A stretch of DNA of 64,000 nt from Peribacillus deserti (lineage in GTDB: Bacteria > Bacillota > Bacilli > Bacillales > DSM-1321): contig NZ_JAFBFI010000001.1 in NCBI RefSeq assembly GCF_016909175.1, positions 186,001 through 250,000 of the forward strand, read 5' to 3'. The notes beneath the pieces were generated by a model. The model worked only from the letters and a program-made list of their open reading frames with translations. It was not told where the DNA came from and ran no database searches. The position numbers were made by a program, and so were the translations under genes. This document shows, in pieces, positions 35,085-44,570 of the stretch (position 1 is the stretch's first letter; each line of letters opens with the position of its first letter).

Positions 35085-35107
35085 AAAGACAAGATTTCTC
35101 CTGTCTT
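35085..35107 (-). terminator. Terminator of DUF1433-like copy 3
   Basis: AAGACAGG pairs with CTTGTCTT on the minus strand; weak T tail. Confidence 0.5.
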
Positions 35108-35114
35108 GGTTCGA

Positions 35115-35417
35115 TTATTTATCACTTCCAACGCCTTCTACTTCAAAATCGTTGACGTAGTCGATCATAACCGTCATTTTATTTTTCTTGTCTCCCTTTT
35201 CATATCCTTCAACAAAAACATTCGTAAGTTCCTTGCTGGATGTAAAATTAACTTCTTCCACTACAAAATCTACCTTTTCTTCCCGTTTTAGAAAATCAAT
35301 CGCTACTTGTGAAGCTACCCGCTTAATTTCCTTTTCATCCATTCCATCAACACTCCTGTCACCACACCCGCTTAGTATAAATAGAAGTACGAAACTCACT
35401 GCAAACAACCACTTCAT
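35115..35417 (-). CDS. DUF1433-like lipoprotein, putative immunity protein (copy 3)
   Basis: 100 aa from ATG 35417 (GTGGGAA upstream). Lipobox LSGC. Mature part with ASQVAIDFLKREEKVDFVVEE and VFVEGYEKGDKKN. More divergent than copies 1 and 2 and lacking the PMG motif. It converges on the effector operon; three copies around one toxin suggest defence against variants. Confidence 0.75.
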   Translation of the reverse strand: MKWLFAVSFVLLFILSGCGDRSVDGMDEKEIKRVASQVAIDFLKREEKVDFVVEEVNFTSSKELTNVFVEGYEKGDKKNKMTVMIDYVNDFEVEGVGSDK

Positions 35418-35465
35418 CAAATTCCCACTTTTCTGGATTTTTTTGTATAATGTAATTATATCTCA

Positions 35466-35690
35466 TTACAAAGAGGTTGCTTCAATTTACACACAGCTTT
35501 ACATGGAAGCCAGATGAAATCTCCTTTAAATCGATTACCGGCCATACTGTTGGAAAAGGAATTGAGACCCGGTATGATTGTAAGGGGAGTCAAGGAAATC
35601 CCGCTTACTTTATAAGATACAGAGATTCTATTGGCCCCAGTTATGTTATTCCTTTTGGAATGAATTTTCAACTGATAGTCGAGGCATAAA
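35466..35690 (+). pseudogene. GH16-like C-terminal fragment
   Basis: THSFTWKPDEISFKSITGH followed by GKG matches SMHSFTWKADEITF and the next residues of the GH16 protein at 31554. The N-terminal two thirds, including the catalytic ExDxE, are absent, and the frame degrades after about 35580. A relic of a duplicated GH16 gene, cut at its left edge by the lipoprotein locus. Confidence 0.6.
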
Positions 35691-35766
35691 GTGAAAACGA
35701 GCCAGGGCAGAATTGGCTGGATATCGAGCAAAATGGTAATGGAGGTTTAAAGAAGCTGCATATACG

Positions 35767-35799
35767 AGAAGAGCAAGGCCGGGGGCCTTGCTCTTCTTT
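35767..35799 (+). terminator. Strong terminator
   Basis: AGAAGAGCAAGGCC pairs with GGCCTTGCTCTTCT around a short G loop, then TTTA. Terminates whatever reads through the GH16 relic. The stretch to 36065 contains no other gene. Confidence 0.8.
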
Positions 35800-36065
35800 A
35801 GGTGCGCCCGGCATAAGGAGTAATATATAAAACCTAATGCCTAGAAACCCTCCTTTATCCCTAATAACCAAGGTTTTTCATGAACTAAATGGCTAGGTAG
35901 TAAGTTGGGAATTATATGGTTAACTAAATCAACACTTTAGATAAACAATTCGTTTACAATCCTGGCTTATGATAGAAAAAGTGGTTAATGGAGCCACCTC
36001 ATATATTGAAAGGAGAAGAACAAACTACATATCAAGCTCAAATAACTGTCAGGAGGAATTAAGAG

Positions 36066-37841
36066 TTGAAGAGAAAATCCGCCATAATATACTCTGCTGC
36101 TTTAACGTTTACCCTGTTGTTCTCTTTTCTGTTCGAACCAATACATACTCCTGCCGAAGAAACGAGTAAAAGTGATTCAAATTTGGTGAATCTCCAGCTC
36201 CTTGGCATTACCGATTTTCACGGATATCTCCAGGCGTATAACGACAAATCAAATGGCCAGATTTGGTCTCCAGAAGGACAGCTTTTTGTAGGCGGAGCAG
36301 CGTATAATGCAGCTCACCTGAAACGTCTTAAGGAAGGCCATAATAACTCAATCGTGCTCTCTGCCGGCGATAATTTCAGCGGCTGGCCCTTTGAGGTTGC
36401 TGCCCACCGGGATGAACCTACCATTGAATTTATGAATGCAGTCGGCGTGCAAATGTCTGCGGTTGGCAATCATGAATTGGACGAATCCGAGGACTTTCTA
36501 TTAAAACACATAGATGATGGAAAGTGTTTTGGAAAGCGGGACATTGACAGCTGCTTTAAAGACTCTTCCGGCCAACCATTCGATGGAGCAGATTTCCCAT
36601 TTATCTCAGCAAACGTCCGCGATGCCAAATCCGGCAAGCTGATCACTAAGCCTTATATCATTAAACAGATTCCAGATGGGAAAGGCCAAGACATACCAGT
36701 CGGATTTATAGGATTGACAATAACTGATACGATAACCGGAACAACGTCTTTTCAGGAAGGAAATCTTACAGTCGATCCTTTACTCGAATCAGCGAATCGA
36801 TATGCAAAGGAATTACAGAACCTGGGCGTTGAATCCATCGTAGCTGTTGTCCATGAAGGCGGTTCCGCAGGAGGCTATTACCAGGGGTGCAGTAATCAGC
36901 GCGGACCGGTGTTTGATTTCGCCAGGGATGCTTCTTCTGCCATTGATGCCATCTTTACTGGACACTGGCATGCGGCCTTCAACTGTTCAATTGATGATCC
37001 AGAGGGAAATCCCCGGCCAGTCATTGAAGGCGCTAACCATGGAAAGTTAATCAGCGAAATCAGCCTTTCCATTAATCCATCTACAAAGGAAGTTGTCCGC
37101 AGTAAAACGATTGCAGTCAACCATCCTGTTACACGTGATGTAACACCAGACCAAGAGGTTGCAAAAATGGTGGAGTACTGGGTGGAACGTGGAAATCAGC
37201 GGTGGGCTGAGCCGGTTGCCAAAATCACAGGAGATCTAACTCTTGCCCGTAATGAAAATGGTGAAAGCAGTCTCGCAGATGTAGTGGCTGATGCCCACTA
37301 TTCCGCTGGAAGGAAGGCAAGAATGCCCGCTGATTTTGCATTGACGGCCAGCAGTCCATTGCATAAAGACCTGCTTTATGCAAAAGGTACAAACAGTGCT
37401 GACCAGGATGGCCAGATCCTGTTCGGTGAAATGTGGAACGCCCATGGGTATGCAAACCCAGTCGTGGTCGTGACCTTAACCGGCCGGGAAGTTAAGCAGA
37501 TTCTGGAAGAGCAGTGGAGAAAGAAAACAGATGGGACTGAAGCTTTTTATCCGCTTGCCGTTTCACATAATGTACATTACTCTTTTAGCAAAAACAATCC
37601 GCCCGGCCAGCGCATTGATCCGGCTGATGTAATAATTAATGGCAGAAGCCTCGATCTCGATAAGACTTACCGCGTAGCCGCATTAGCTTATTTGATCCGT
37701 GGGAATGACGGGTATCCAGCCTTTTTGAAATATACGGACCCCGTCCGCGTAGAAAGCGACCACTGGGCTTTCTTGAATTACTTAAAAAGACAGGAAGTTA
37801 TAAAACCGCCAGAATTGAATCGCGTTAGTTCAACAAACTGA
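36066..37841 (+). CDS. Secreted 5'-nucleotidase / 2',3'-cyclic phosphodiesterase (UshA/YfkN family)
   Basis: 591 aa from TTG 36066 with AGGAGGAATT upstream. Signal peptide to about residue 30. Metallophosphoesterase domain: ITDFHGY (D50, H52), AGDNFSGWPFE, VGNHELDES and FTGHWHAA, all metal ligands present. C-terminal 5'-nucleotidase domain (about 370-580) with the substrate-stacking FYPLAVSHNV and GNDGYPAF regions. It releases phosphate and nucleosides from extracellular nucleotides. No LPxTG anchor seen, so probably released. Confidence 0.92.
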   Translation: MKRKSAIIYSAALTFTLLFSFLFEPIHTPAEETSKSDSNLVNLQLLGITDFHGYLQAYNDKSNGQIWSPEGQLFVGGAAYNAAHLKRLKEGHNNSIVLSAGDNFSGWPFEVAAHRDEPTIEFMNAVGVQMSAVGNHELDESEDFLLKHIDDGKCFGKRDIDSCFKDSSGQPFDGADFPFISANVRDAKSGKLITKPYIIKQIPDGKGQDIPVGFIGLTITDTITGTTSFQEGNLTVDPLLESANRYAKELQNLGVESIVAVVHEGGSAGGYYQGCSNQRGPVFDFARDASSAIDAIFTGHWHAAFNCSIDDPEGNPRPVIEGANHGKLISEISLSINPSTKEVVRSKTIAVNHPVTRDVTPDQEVAKMVEYWVERGNQRWAEPVAKITGDLTLARNENGESSLADVVADAHYSAGRKARMPADFALTASSPLHKDLLYAKGTNSADQDGQILFGEMWNAHGYANPVVVVTLTGREVKQILEEQWRKKTDGTEAFYPLAVSHNVHYSFSKNNPPGQRIDPADVIINGRSLDLDKTYRVAALAYLIRGNDGYPAFLKYTDPVRVESDHWAFLNYLKRQEVIKPPELNRVSSTN

Positions 37842-37901
37842 ATGAATATGTAAAAAAACTGTGATGAATACATCATGGCTTCAGGCTTTCTCGATATCCT
37901 C

Positions 37902-37931
37902 GGGAGCTAATTAATGTTAGCTCCTTTTTTT
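37902..37931 (+). terminator. Terminator of the 5'-nucleotidase gene
   Basis: GGAGCTAA/TTAGCTCC stem followed by TTTTTTT. Confidence 0.88.
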
Positions 37932-38050
37932 CCTTTCAGTCACTGGACTATGATATTCTTCATCATTTTGCTTCCATTTTCATCTACCCACTTGACTGAT
38001 GTAAATAGGTGTATGGTTATCATCTTTTTTCTTAGTTTCCAAAACCTTCA

Positions 38051-38599
38051 CTATTCCGTTTTTTCTCCAAAAATAATATGACCATTTGTATCATAAGCTG
38101 TTACTTTTACTGGCAATTTAACTTTATCTTTGTGAAAAGTAACATACCAAACCCACAGGTTATCCCGAACGAAAAACTTCTTTGGCTGTATATCGCCTCC
38201 ACTATGTATAATGATGGTCTTTACATCTTCATTGGCAAATCCAATTATCATGGAAAAATCCTTTTGGACATTATTTTTAGCTTGCCAGCTGAGCGGTCCT
38301 CTCTCCTGTTTCTCCTCTTTGAACTCCTCGAAATCCAACATTGGATAAATAAACTTTTCTATCTCAGTAAATCTTTTATTTGTAAGGATAGGAATGATTC
38401 CTGAACTGCTCTCGGCGAAAACTAAATTTGACTTTTTATCAATAAAAGCGATTTTTTTGCAATCCCCAAATTGTGAAGAGACTCTTACACAGATTCTTTC
38501 TTCAAAGGAAGCAGCAGGGCTAGCAGGACGTGATGCCGAAAAATAAATGACCACAATGAACCCCAAACAGAGTAAAGCAACAAGCAGTTTTTTACTCAT
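38051..38599 (-). CDS. Hypothetical membrane-anchored extracytoplasmic protein (182 aa)
   Basis: ATG 38599 with GGGGGCG upstream. One N-terminal membrane segment (about 4-22, ending SASRP) and a 155-residue outer domain with no motif I recognise. Two Cys (ERICVRVSSQFGDCKK) may form a disulfide. The C-terminal strands (VKVTAYDTNGHIIFGEK) look like an immunoglobulin-like fold. Function unknown. Confidence 0.6.
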   Translation of the reverse strand: MSKKLLVALLCLGFIVVIYFSASRPASPAASFEERICVRVSSQFGDCKKIAFIDKKSNLVFAESSSGIIPILTNKRFTEIEKFIYPMLDFEEFKEEKQERGPLSWQAKNNVQKDFSMIIGFANEDVKTIIIHSGGDIQPKKFFVRDNLWVWYVTFHKDKVKLPVKVTAYDTNGHIIFGEKTE

Positions 38600-38660
38600 C
38601 CCAACGCCCCCAATTGCTTGCGATTTTATATTAATGAGATACAAAAAAATTATAAACCAT

Positions 38661-38987
38661 ATGCGGTCTTTAGGGGATACATACGAACTTATATGTATAT
38701 ATACATTCGTACAATGTGAATATGATCTTTCAAAGAATAAAGAAATGAATGACTACCTTATTGTGACAAGCAAAAGAGTTCTATTTGTAGATCATAATCA
38801 GACTACGAGCCGGAAATTCAGGTATCAAACCATTCGGGATGTATCCTTGTTTAAAGATGGGGTGTTAGAAAGAGGGCTTTACATTCATTATGGCGGCAAG
38901 CGCCTGGAGTTCGATGAAATATATGATTCTGCTCAAATGAAAAGAGTAGGCAATCTCATTAAGCAAATGTCTGCTCAAATTTCATAA
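38661..38987 (+). CDS. Bacterial PH-domain protein, possibly 5'-truncated (108 aa)
   Basis: ATG 38661 lacks a clear ribosome site. From about residue 28 the sequence NDYLIVTSKRVLFVDHNQ and RKFRYQTIRDVSLFKDG matches YokE-type bacterial PH domains. The usual N-terminal lead-in is short or missing. Its upstream region overlaps the divergent gene's 5' end. Function unknown. Confidence 0.55.
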   Translation: MRSLGDTYELICIYTFVQCEYDLSKNKEMNDYLIVTSKRVLFVDHNQTTSRKFRYQTIRDVSLFKDGVLERGLYIHYGGKRLEFDEIYDSAQMKRVGNLIKQMSAQIS

Positions 38988-39028
38988 CATACAAAAGCTG
39001 CTTTACAAGGAGTGTACAAAGTAAACAG

Positions 39029-39053
39029 AGAGCTGCCTAGCTCTCTGTATTAA
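39029..39053 (+). terminator. Hairpin after the PH-domain gene
   Basis: CAGAGAGCT-GCCT-AGCTCTCTG perfect stem with a weak T tail. Confidence 0.5.
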
Positions 39054-39118
39054 AATTCTTAAAACAAGACAAGGATTATAGGCCAATCCTTTGATTATGG
39101 AAGTAAAATAAAGGAATT

Positions 39119-39152
39119 ATTAAAACGGCATCCAGTTGGATGCCGTTTTTGA
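39119..39152 (+). terminator. Terminator
   Basis: AAAACGGCATCC/GGATGCCGTTTT stem with a 4-nt loop and T run. Confidence 0.85.
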
Positions 39153-39404
39153 ATATGTTAATAAACTTGTAAGCATTAGTTGATGTATTTGAAACCGATT
39201 TTATACTTATGACATCATTTACCAGTGGAAAACAGGCAGTATTAAGGTGGAGGATAAAAGTTATTTTAAATAGTTTACCAAATTTTCTTAAAATGTTGAT
39301 TTTTAGAACTTTATTAATTTAGTTAAATATTTACTATAATTACCGATATTAGTTATCGTGAGATTGATTGGGTAATATGACATACGTCTAAACGCCCGGA
39401 AATA

Positions 39405-39550
39405 TGAAAAAGGCAAACTTATCGAAAGGTAAGGACGCAAAGCTTTGGGTCTAAGGCATGAAATGAGTGCTAGGATTGCCAGGCCGCCGAGTAGCCCAAT
39501 ATTAAAGATGGCTATTCCATGCAAAAGGAATTTGCTGTCTTTTTTTGTTT
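39405..39550 (+). promoter_or_regulatory. Cyclic di-GMP-I (GEMM) riboswitch with terminator-type expression platform
   Basis: The aptamer core GGCAAACTTATCGAAAGGT and GGACGCAAAGCTTTGGGTCTAA carries the GEMM-I hallmarks: GGCAAAC, the GAAA tetraloop in P1b and GACGCAAAGC. CCAGGCCGCCG closes the second helix near 39478-39490. After it, AAAGATGGC.ATTCC and GGAAT..GCTGTCTTT pair to form a terminator with seven T (39503-39547). It controls the secreted hydrolase 110 nt downstream and possibly the chemoreceptor and CheW-like genes. Whether c-di-GMP turns expression on or off cannot be read by eye. Confidence 0.88.
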
Positions 39551-39660
39551 GCTTTTTATAAGGAGGATGTAAAGAAGTATAAAAATTAATGAGCACTCTG
39601 GGTGAAGGAATGTAATGTTTTCACATTCGAAACAAAATTAAACAATTAAAGGAGAAAGTC

Positions 39661-41502
39661 ATGCAGCCAAGAAGATTACTAACCGTCATAGCTTTAATTT
39701 TTACCCTAATTTCTGTTGGGGGGTATCAATGGCATAAATCAGAATACCCTGCCCTAGCCAAAGCACCCAATATGGAAACAGTAAACAAACCGTTTAAGGC
39801 AGCATCGGTGCAATTTAATCCGATCTTAAATGAAAGAGATAAGAACGTGGATGAACTGCTAAAAGTAACAGAAGAGGCTTTCAAAAAAGGTGCAAGACTG
39901 GTAGTAGCGCCTGAGATGTCCACGACAGGATATTATTACGCAGACCGCGAGTCGATCAAGCCCTTTGTTGATACAATTCCAGGGAAGACTACCGCAGCTT
40001 TTGAAAAAATAGCAAAGAAATACAATTCCTATATTGTATTTGGGATGCCTGAAGTAGATAAAAGTTCGGACCTTTACTATAATTCAGCTGCTTTAGTAGG
40101 GCCGGAAGGATACATTGGAAAGTACCGCAAAACACAAATGTGGGAATCAGAAACTCATTGGGGAGCCTGGGGGGACCTTGGTGTTCCTGTCTTTGATACA
40201 AAGCTAGGTAAAATAGCGATTAATATCTGTATGGACTCCGCCTATTCAGAGACTGCTAGATTGGCAGGAATTCAAGGTGCTGATATTCTTGCATTTCCTA
40301 CGAATTCATCAGCTCAGGCTATTTCTGCTCTACCGGCAAGAGCCCAGCAAAACGGGATGTATGTTGTAAGTGCCAATCGATCTAACACTGAAAATGGGTT
40401 CCATATGATCGGCGGGAGCGCCATCTGGTCTCCGGAAGGAAAAAAACTTGCGGAAGCACCTGTGGTTATGACTCCGAAGGAAGATGTTAACGAAACAACT
40501 GTTACATATGCCACGATCGATCCAAAACAATACGAGAATGAAAACAAACAAATGCTCCAGAAAAGAAGGCCTGAGTTATATAAGGAGCTTATGCAGACAG
40601 TAGCGCCATGGGATTATACAAAAAATACAACTCCCCATGATATTACAGCGGCCGCACTTCAATACGAGCCTGTGATTGGAGATAAAGATCGTAATAAAGA
40701 GAAGATCACAAGCTTGATTAAGGAAGCAAAAACCGAAAATCCTGAGCTTAATTTAGTCGTTCTGCCTGAACTTTCCTTAACTGGTCCCGTTACCGGCATG
40801 GATAAAAAAGAGATTGGGCCGCTTGCAGAGGATACATCTGGAGAAACGGTACAATTTTTTGCTGGACTTGCTAAACAATATCAAGTATCTATTGTAGCCG
40901 GCCTTATTGAAAAACAGTCCAATAAACTGTTCAACTCGGCTATTCTCTTCTCGGAGGACGGCAAAATTGCGGGAAGCTATCAGAAGACACATTTAAACAA
41001 GAGCGATGAAACATGGGCAAGTGCCGGTTCGTCTCTTCCTGTTTTCAAGACAAAAGCATTAGGAACTATCGGTATTCTAGTGGGTGAAGATGCTGCATAT
41101 CCTGAGGCAGCGGGTGTCTTAGCGGTTAAGCGGGCTGATATCATTGCCATACCTTCAGCATGGAATGGACAATACGGCGGTGAAATGGAGATCAATAAAA
41201 TCGTATCTGCCAACCCATATCCAGAAGGTTCCATGGTTACCTGGGATGCAGTTGCCATTGGCGCACAAGCTTATACAGTAGTAGCAAATTATGTGGGTAC
41301 AGATAACAAATATTTAGGCAGAAGCAGCCTTTATACACTTGATCCTCTTTATGCACTGGATCAGCCAGCCGCTGCATCCGCAGATAAAGAGGAGGCGCTG
41401 GTTGTGAAGTTTACAACCATTCAGCCGACAGCCTGGTTTAACCAGGAAATGCTGATTCTTTCAAGACAGCCGGCATACTTTAAACCATTGATTGAAGAAT
41501 AA
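39661..41502 (+). CDS. Secreted tandem carbon-nitrogen hydrolase (nitrilase fold), second domain lacks catalytic Cys
   Basis: 613 aa; ATG with AAAGGAGAA upstream. Signal or anchor segment at about 5-22. Domain 1 (45-300) has the complete triad Glu85 (APEMS), Lys157 (YRKTQ) and Cys190 (NICMDS). Domain 2 (328-590) keeps Glu370 (LPELS) and Lys442 (YQKTH), but the position of Cys is Gly475 in [11 protein letters not shown]. One active and one inactive nitrilase-like domain outside the cell is unusual; an amide or nitrile hydrolase role is plausible but the substrate is unknown. Under the c-di-GMP riboswitch and before a chemoreceptor gene. Confidence 0.88.
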   Translation: MQPRRLLTVIALIFTLISVGGYQWHKSEYPALAKAPNMETVNKPFKAASVQFNPILNERDKNVDELLKVTEEAFKKGARLVVAPEMSTTGYYYADRESIKPFVDTIPGKTTAAFEKIAKKYNSYIVFGMPEVDKSSDLYYNSAALVGPEGYIGKYRKTQMWESETHWGAWGDLGVPVFDTKLGKIAINICMDSAYSETARLAGIQGADILAFPTNSSAQAISALPARAQQNGMYVVSANRSNTENGFHMIGGSAIWSPEGKKLAEAPVVMTPKEDVNETTVTYATIDPKQYENENKQMLQKRRPELYKELMQTVAPWDYTKNTTPHDITAAALQYEPVIGDKDRNKEKITSLIKEAKTENPELNLVVLPELSLTGPVTGMDKKEIGPLAEDTSGETVQFFAGLAKQYQVSIVAGLIEKQSNKLFNSAILFSEDGKIAGSYQKTHLNKSDETWASAGSSLPVFKTKALGTIGILVGEDAAYPEAAGVLAVKRADIIAIPSAWNGQYGGEMEINKIVSANPYPEGSMVTWDAVAIGAQAYTVVANYVGTDNKYLGRSSLYTLDPLYALDQPAAASADKEEALVVKFTTIQPTAWFNQEMLILSRQPAYFKPLIEE

Positions 41503-41509
41503 AAAAGAA

Positions 41510-41544
41510 CATAGGAAAGGGCAAACATTTGCCCTTTTCCTTTA
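41510..41544 (+). terminator. Hairpin between hydrolase and chemoreceptor genes
   Basis: AGGAAAGGGCAAA/TTTGCCCTTTTCCT stem directly after the hydrolase stop, short T tail. It may reduce, not abolish, read-through into the chemoreceptor. Confidence 0.6.
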
Positions 41545-41561
41545 AGAAAGGCATTAAAAAC

Positions 41562-43613
41562 ATGAAAACTATTAAATTCTCATTTAAAGCTAAACTGCTT
41601 ATCTATTCCCTGCTCCTCTCCTTGATTCCCATGCTGTTGATCGGATTTTTTGTTGATCATACCGTCTCTCAGAAAACAGAAAATGATTACATCAATTTTA
41701 GTGAACGTGAAATTAAACAGGTTGATAATTCTATTTCTGTCTATTTTCAATCCATTAAAGAAAATGCCAAACTTTTAGCAACAAACCCGGCAGTCCTTTC
41801 CTCTGATAAAAGTATTACTTCTTATAAACAGGAGACTGAGGGAGACTCCATTAATATGACTCCTTCTAAAAATGGAAAGAAAGAACAGGCAATTTTCAAT
41901 GTGTTTTCTCAATTTGGCAAAACCCATCCAAATGCAGCCTATGTGTATATGGGCACCGCGGATGGAGGTTATATTCAATATCCTGAAGGCCCGACAACTC
42001 CTGGCTTTGATCCAACCCAAAGACCTTGGTATGGGGCAGCTGCTGAAAGCCCGGGAGAAGTCACTATGACAAGTGCTTATGCAGCAACAGGATCAGATTC
42101 GATTATTGTGAGTAACGTCGTAACTATTGAACAGAATGGCATCCAAAAAGGCGTCTTAGGCCTCGATGTAAGTCTCGAAGGATTAACAAACCTCATTAAG
42201 GATATTCACATAGGGAAGAATGGATATGTCATTCTTGCACAAAGCGACGGCACCATACTGGCACATCCGAAAAATTCAAAGATGAACTTTAAATCTATCT
42301 CTAAACTTAATATTCCAGGGTTAACGAAATCCACCAAAGATGGTTCTTTTGAAGCGGAATTTAATAATAAAGATTATGTGCTAAACATAGTCAGCTCTAA
42401 AAATGCAGGATGGAAATATATCACTGTCATAGAAAAGAACGAATTGTCGGCTACAGCAAACCAGATCCGCAGTGCGATTTTCATTTTAGGAGCAGTAGTG
42501 GCAATCATCGCAATCCTGGTTTCGGTATTCATGAGCCTGCGCATAACCCGCAATATTAATAAAATTAGTGATCTATCTTTATTAATGTCTAAAGGTGATT
42601 TGACCCAGCGGGTATCTATCAAGACCAATGACGAAATAGCTGCCATGGGTGAAAATTATAATAATATGGCTGATAACTTAAAAGAGATGATTACAAAAAT
42701 CTCTGATGGCTCCCAGCAGTTGTCCGCTACCTCAGAGGAACTTGCGGCAGGTGCGATTGAAAATCAAACAGCTTCGAATCAGATATCCGGATCCATCCAG
42801 AGCGTGGCTGCAGGAACAGAAAAACAGAATGATGCAATGGGGGACTCTGTAGAGATTATTAATCAGATAGCCAGTCATGTTGATAAAATTGCGGAAAGTA
42901 TGCACCAAGTCAGCAGCTTGATTCATTCGTCCGCAGAATCTGCTAATCAGGGAACAGATGTCGTAAATAAAACGGTTCAGCAAATGAGCGAGATTGACCT
43001 TCATGTAACCTCTACGGCAGATAAAATTGGTGAACTAAATGAAAAGTCCAATAAAATCAGCCAGATCAGCATGATGATTCAGTCCATCTCTGAGCAGACG
43101 AATCTATTGGCGTTAAATGCTGCAATTGAAGCTGCCAGAGCAGGCGAACACGGAAGAGGATTTGCAGTTGTGGCAGATGAAGTACGTAAATTGGCTGAAC
43201 AGTCCAGCCAATCGGCTCTTCAAATTAATGATATTGTAGTTGAAATCAATGAGGGCATTCAGGACTCCATGAATTATGTAGATAAAGGAGCCCACTCTGC
43301 AAAAGAGGGCCTCTCACTCGTCAACAAGAGCGGCTTAGCTTTTGAGGAGATTAAAGATTCAGTCATAGAGGTATCTACAAGTGTTACTCAGGTCGGACAA
43401 GCTATGGACACAATGAAGGGCCATATGAAGAAAGTAGCTCAGCATATCGAAAGTGTTTCGAAAACAACTCTCGATGTAAACGACCATTCCCAGAATGTAG
43501 CGGCTTCATCTCAGCAGATGAGCGCTTCAATGGAAGAGATTTCAATAGCGGCTCAGGAATTAGCGAAAATGGCTGTGGAGCTCGAGGAAGCAATTGCGCA
43601 ATTTAAACTGTAA
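41562..43613 (+). CDS. Methyl-accepting chemotaxis protein (dCache sensor)
   Basis: 683 aa from ATG 41562; an upstream in-frame start would lie in the terminator hairpin. TM1 at about 10-32, an extracellular dCache-like domain with [13 protein letters not shown] and [16 protein letters not shown]2 at about 298-320, HAMP ([12 protein letters not shown]), then the methyl-accepting signalling domain with the hairpin tip [20 protein letters not shown] and [18 protein letters not shown]. The ligand may be a product of the neighbouring hydrolase; that is inference from the operon. Confidence 0.94.
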   Translation: MKTIKFSFKAKLLIYSLLLSLIPMLLIGFFVDHTVSQKTENDYINFSEREIKQVDNSISVYFQSIKENAKLLATNPAVLSSDKSITSYKQETEGDSINMTPSKNGKKEQAIFNVFSQFGKTHPNAAYVYMGTADGGYIQYPEGPTTPGFDPTQRPWYGAAAESPGEVTMTSAYAATGSDSIIVSNVVTIEQNGIQKGVLGLDVSLEGLTNLIKDIHIGKNGYVILAQSDGTILAHPKNSKMNFKSISKLNIPGLTKSTKDGSFEAEFNNKDYVLNIVSSKNAGWKYITVIEKNELSATANQIRSAIFILGAVVAIIAILVSVFMSLRITRNINKISDLSLLMSKGDLTQRVSIKTNDEIAAMGENYNNMADNLKEMITKISDGSQQLSATSEELAAGAIENQTASNQISGSIQSVAAGTEKQNDAMGDSVEIINQIASHVDKIAESMHQVSSLIHSSAESANQGTDVVNKTVQQMSEIDLHVTSTADKIGELNEKSNKISQISMMIQSISEQTNLLALNAAIEAARAGEHGRGFAVVADEVRKLAEQSSQSALQINDIVVEINEGIQDSMNYVDKGAHSAKEGLSLVNKSGLAFEEIKDSVIEVSTSVTQVGQAMDTMKGHMKKVAQHIESVSKTTLDVNDHSQNVAASSQQMSASMEEISIAAQELAKMAVELEEAIAQFKL

Positions 43614-43672
43614 GATTCCTTATTAAGACATTTAGACTTGATTAAAAATAGTCCTTTTAAAGGGAGGCAGGT

Positions 43673-44134
43673 ATGGAATCTGTGAAATATGTTGTTTTTT
43701 TAGCAGGAGAAGAGGAGTTTGGGATCCCGGTTTCTCAAGTAATCTCTATAGAAAAAATAGGCGAGATTACCGAAATGCCAAATTGTCAGGACTTTATGGT
43801 CGGAGTATCGCTCTATCGTGAAAAAGTTATACCTGTTATAGACATGATTCGTGTTCTATACAAAAGAAGCTATACGAGTATGAATCCAAGCAATAGGATG
43901 ATATTAATAAATATCAGAAATAGGGCTGTAGGGCTAATCGTAGAGGGAGCAAAAGAAATACTAGACATCCTCCCCGAAAATATTAAAAAAAGAGACGGAA
44001 TTATTAGTCAGAATACCAATTATGTACAAGGGTTTGTATCAACGGATACGGGCTTAATAACCCTGATTGATCTGGAAGTACTCTTTGATAACTTAGAAAA
44101 AGTAGACACTATTCAGGACTATGCTAAGAATTAG
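43673..44134 (+). CDS. CheW-like chemotaxis coupling protein
   Basis: 153 aa, single CheW domain: YVVFLAGEEEFGIPVSQV at the start, TEMPN, RMILINIRNRAVGLIV and GFVSTDTGLITLIDLE. AGGGAGG ribosome site. It links receptors to CheA; being encoded beside a receptor suggests a dedicated adaptor. It could also be CheV-like but lacks a receiver domain. Confidence 0.9.
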   Translation: MESVKYVVFLAGEEEFGIPVSQVISIEKIGEITEMPNCQDFMVGVSLYREKVIPVIDMIRVLYKRSYTSMNPSNRMILINIRNRAVGLIVEGAKEILDILPENIKKRDGIISQNTNYVQGFVSTDTGLITLIDLEVLFDNLEKVDTIQDYAKN

Positions 44135-44217
44135 TCTTAAAAAGAAATACTATGTTAGAGATCTGTTTGTAGTGGCTGCAAGAAGATAGACAGTTATATG
44201 ATTAGGTAGGTTGTAGG

Positions 44218-44256
44218 GCATGAGCCAGGAATTGAGGCTCATGCCTTCTTTTGACT
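44218..44256 (+). terminator. Terminator of the chemoreceptor operon
   Basis: GGCATGAGCC/GGCTCATGCC stem followed by TTCTTTTG. Confidence 0.85.
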
Positions 44257-44570
44257 TATTTGTTGTATTTAGGTTGTCAATTACCTTGCTAGTTCTTGCT
44301 TAGAATGCAGAACAAGTCAAAGTCCTTACTTTAAACACACGAAACCCTCGATAACTCCTGCTGGAATCATCGAGGGTTTAAGAATCTATATTCTCGTTAT
44401 GAAATTTCTGCATTATCATAATGGTACCGCCTTATACCAGCGGTACGTACGGTGGTGTGGGATGTCGGGGGTTGGATCCATTATTTAATGTGAATAGGTA
44501 ATGTTTTTTAACAACAAGAATCTAAAGGCAAGATTGAGTGTAATAAAATGGCTGACAACAATGAATTAAT
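44257..44570. other. Gene-less stretch: hairpin and possible group II intron relic
   Basis: A hairpin AAACCCTCGAT..ATCGAGGGTTT spans 44340-44381. At 44436-44478, GGTACGTACGGTGGTGTGGG followed by TCGGGGGTT resembles the 3' strand of domain V and the start of domain VI of bacterial group II introns. No reverse transcriptase or remaining intron is visible. No gene. Confidence 0.35.

Noticed and set aside
39303-39596. Minus-strand open frame of 97 codons
   Set aside because: Overlaps the c-di-GMP riboswitch antisense; no ribosome site.
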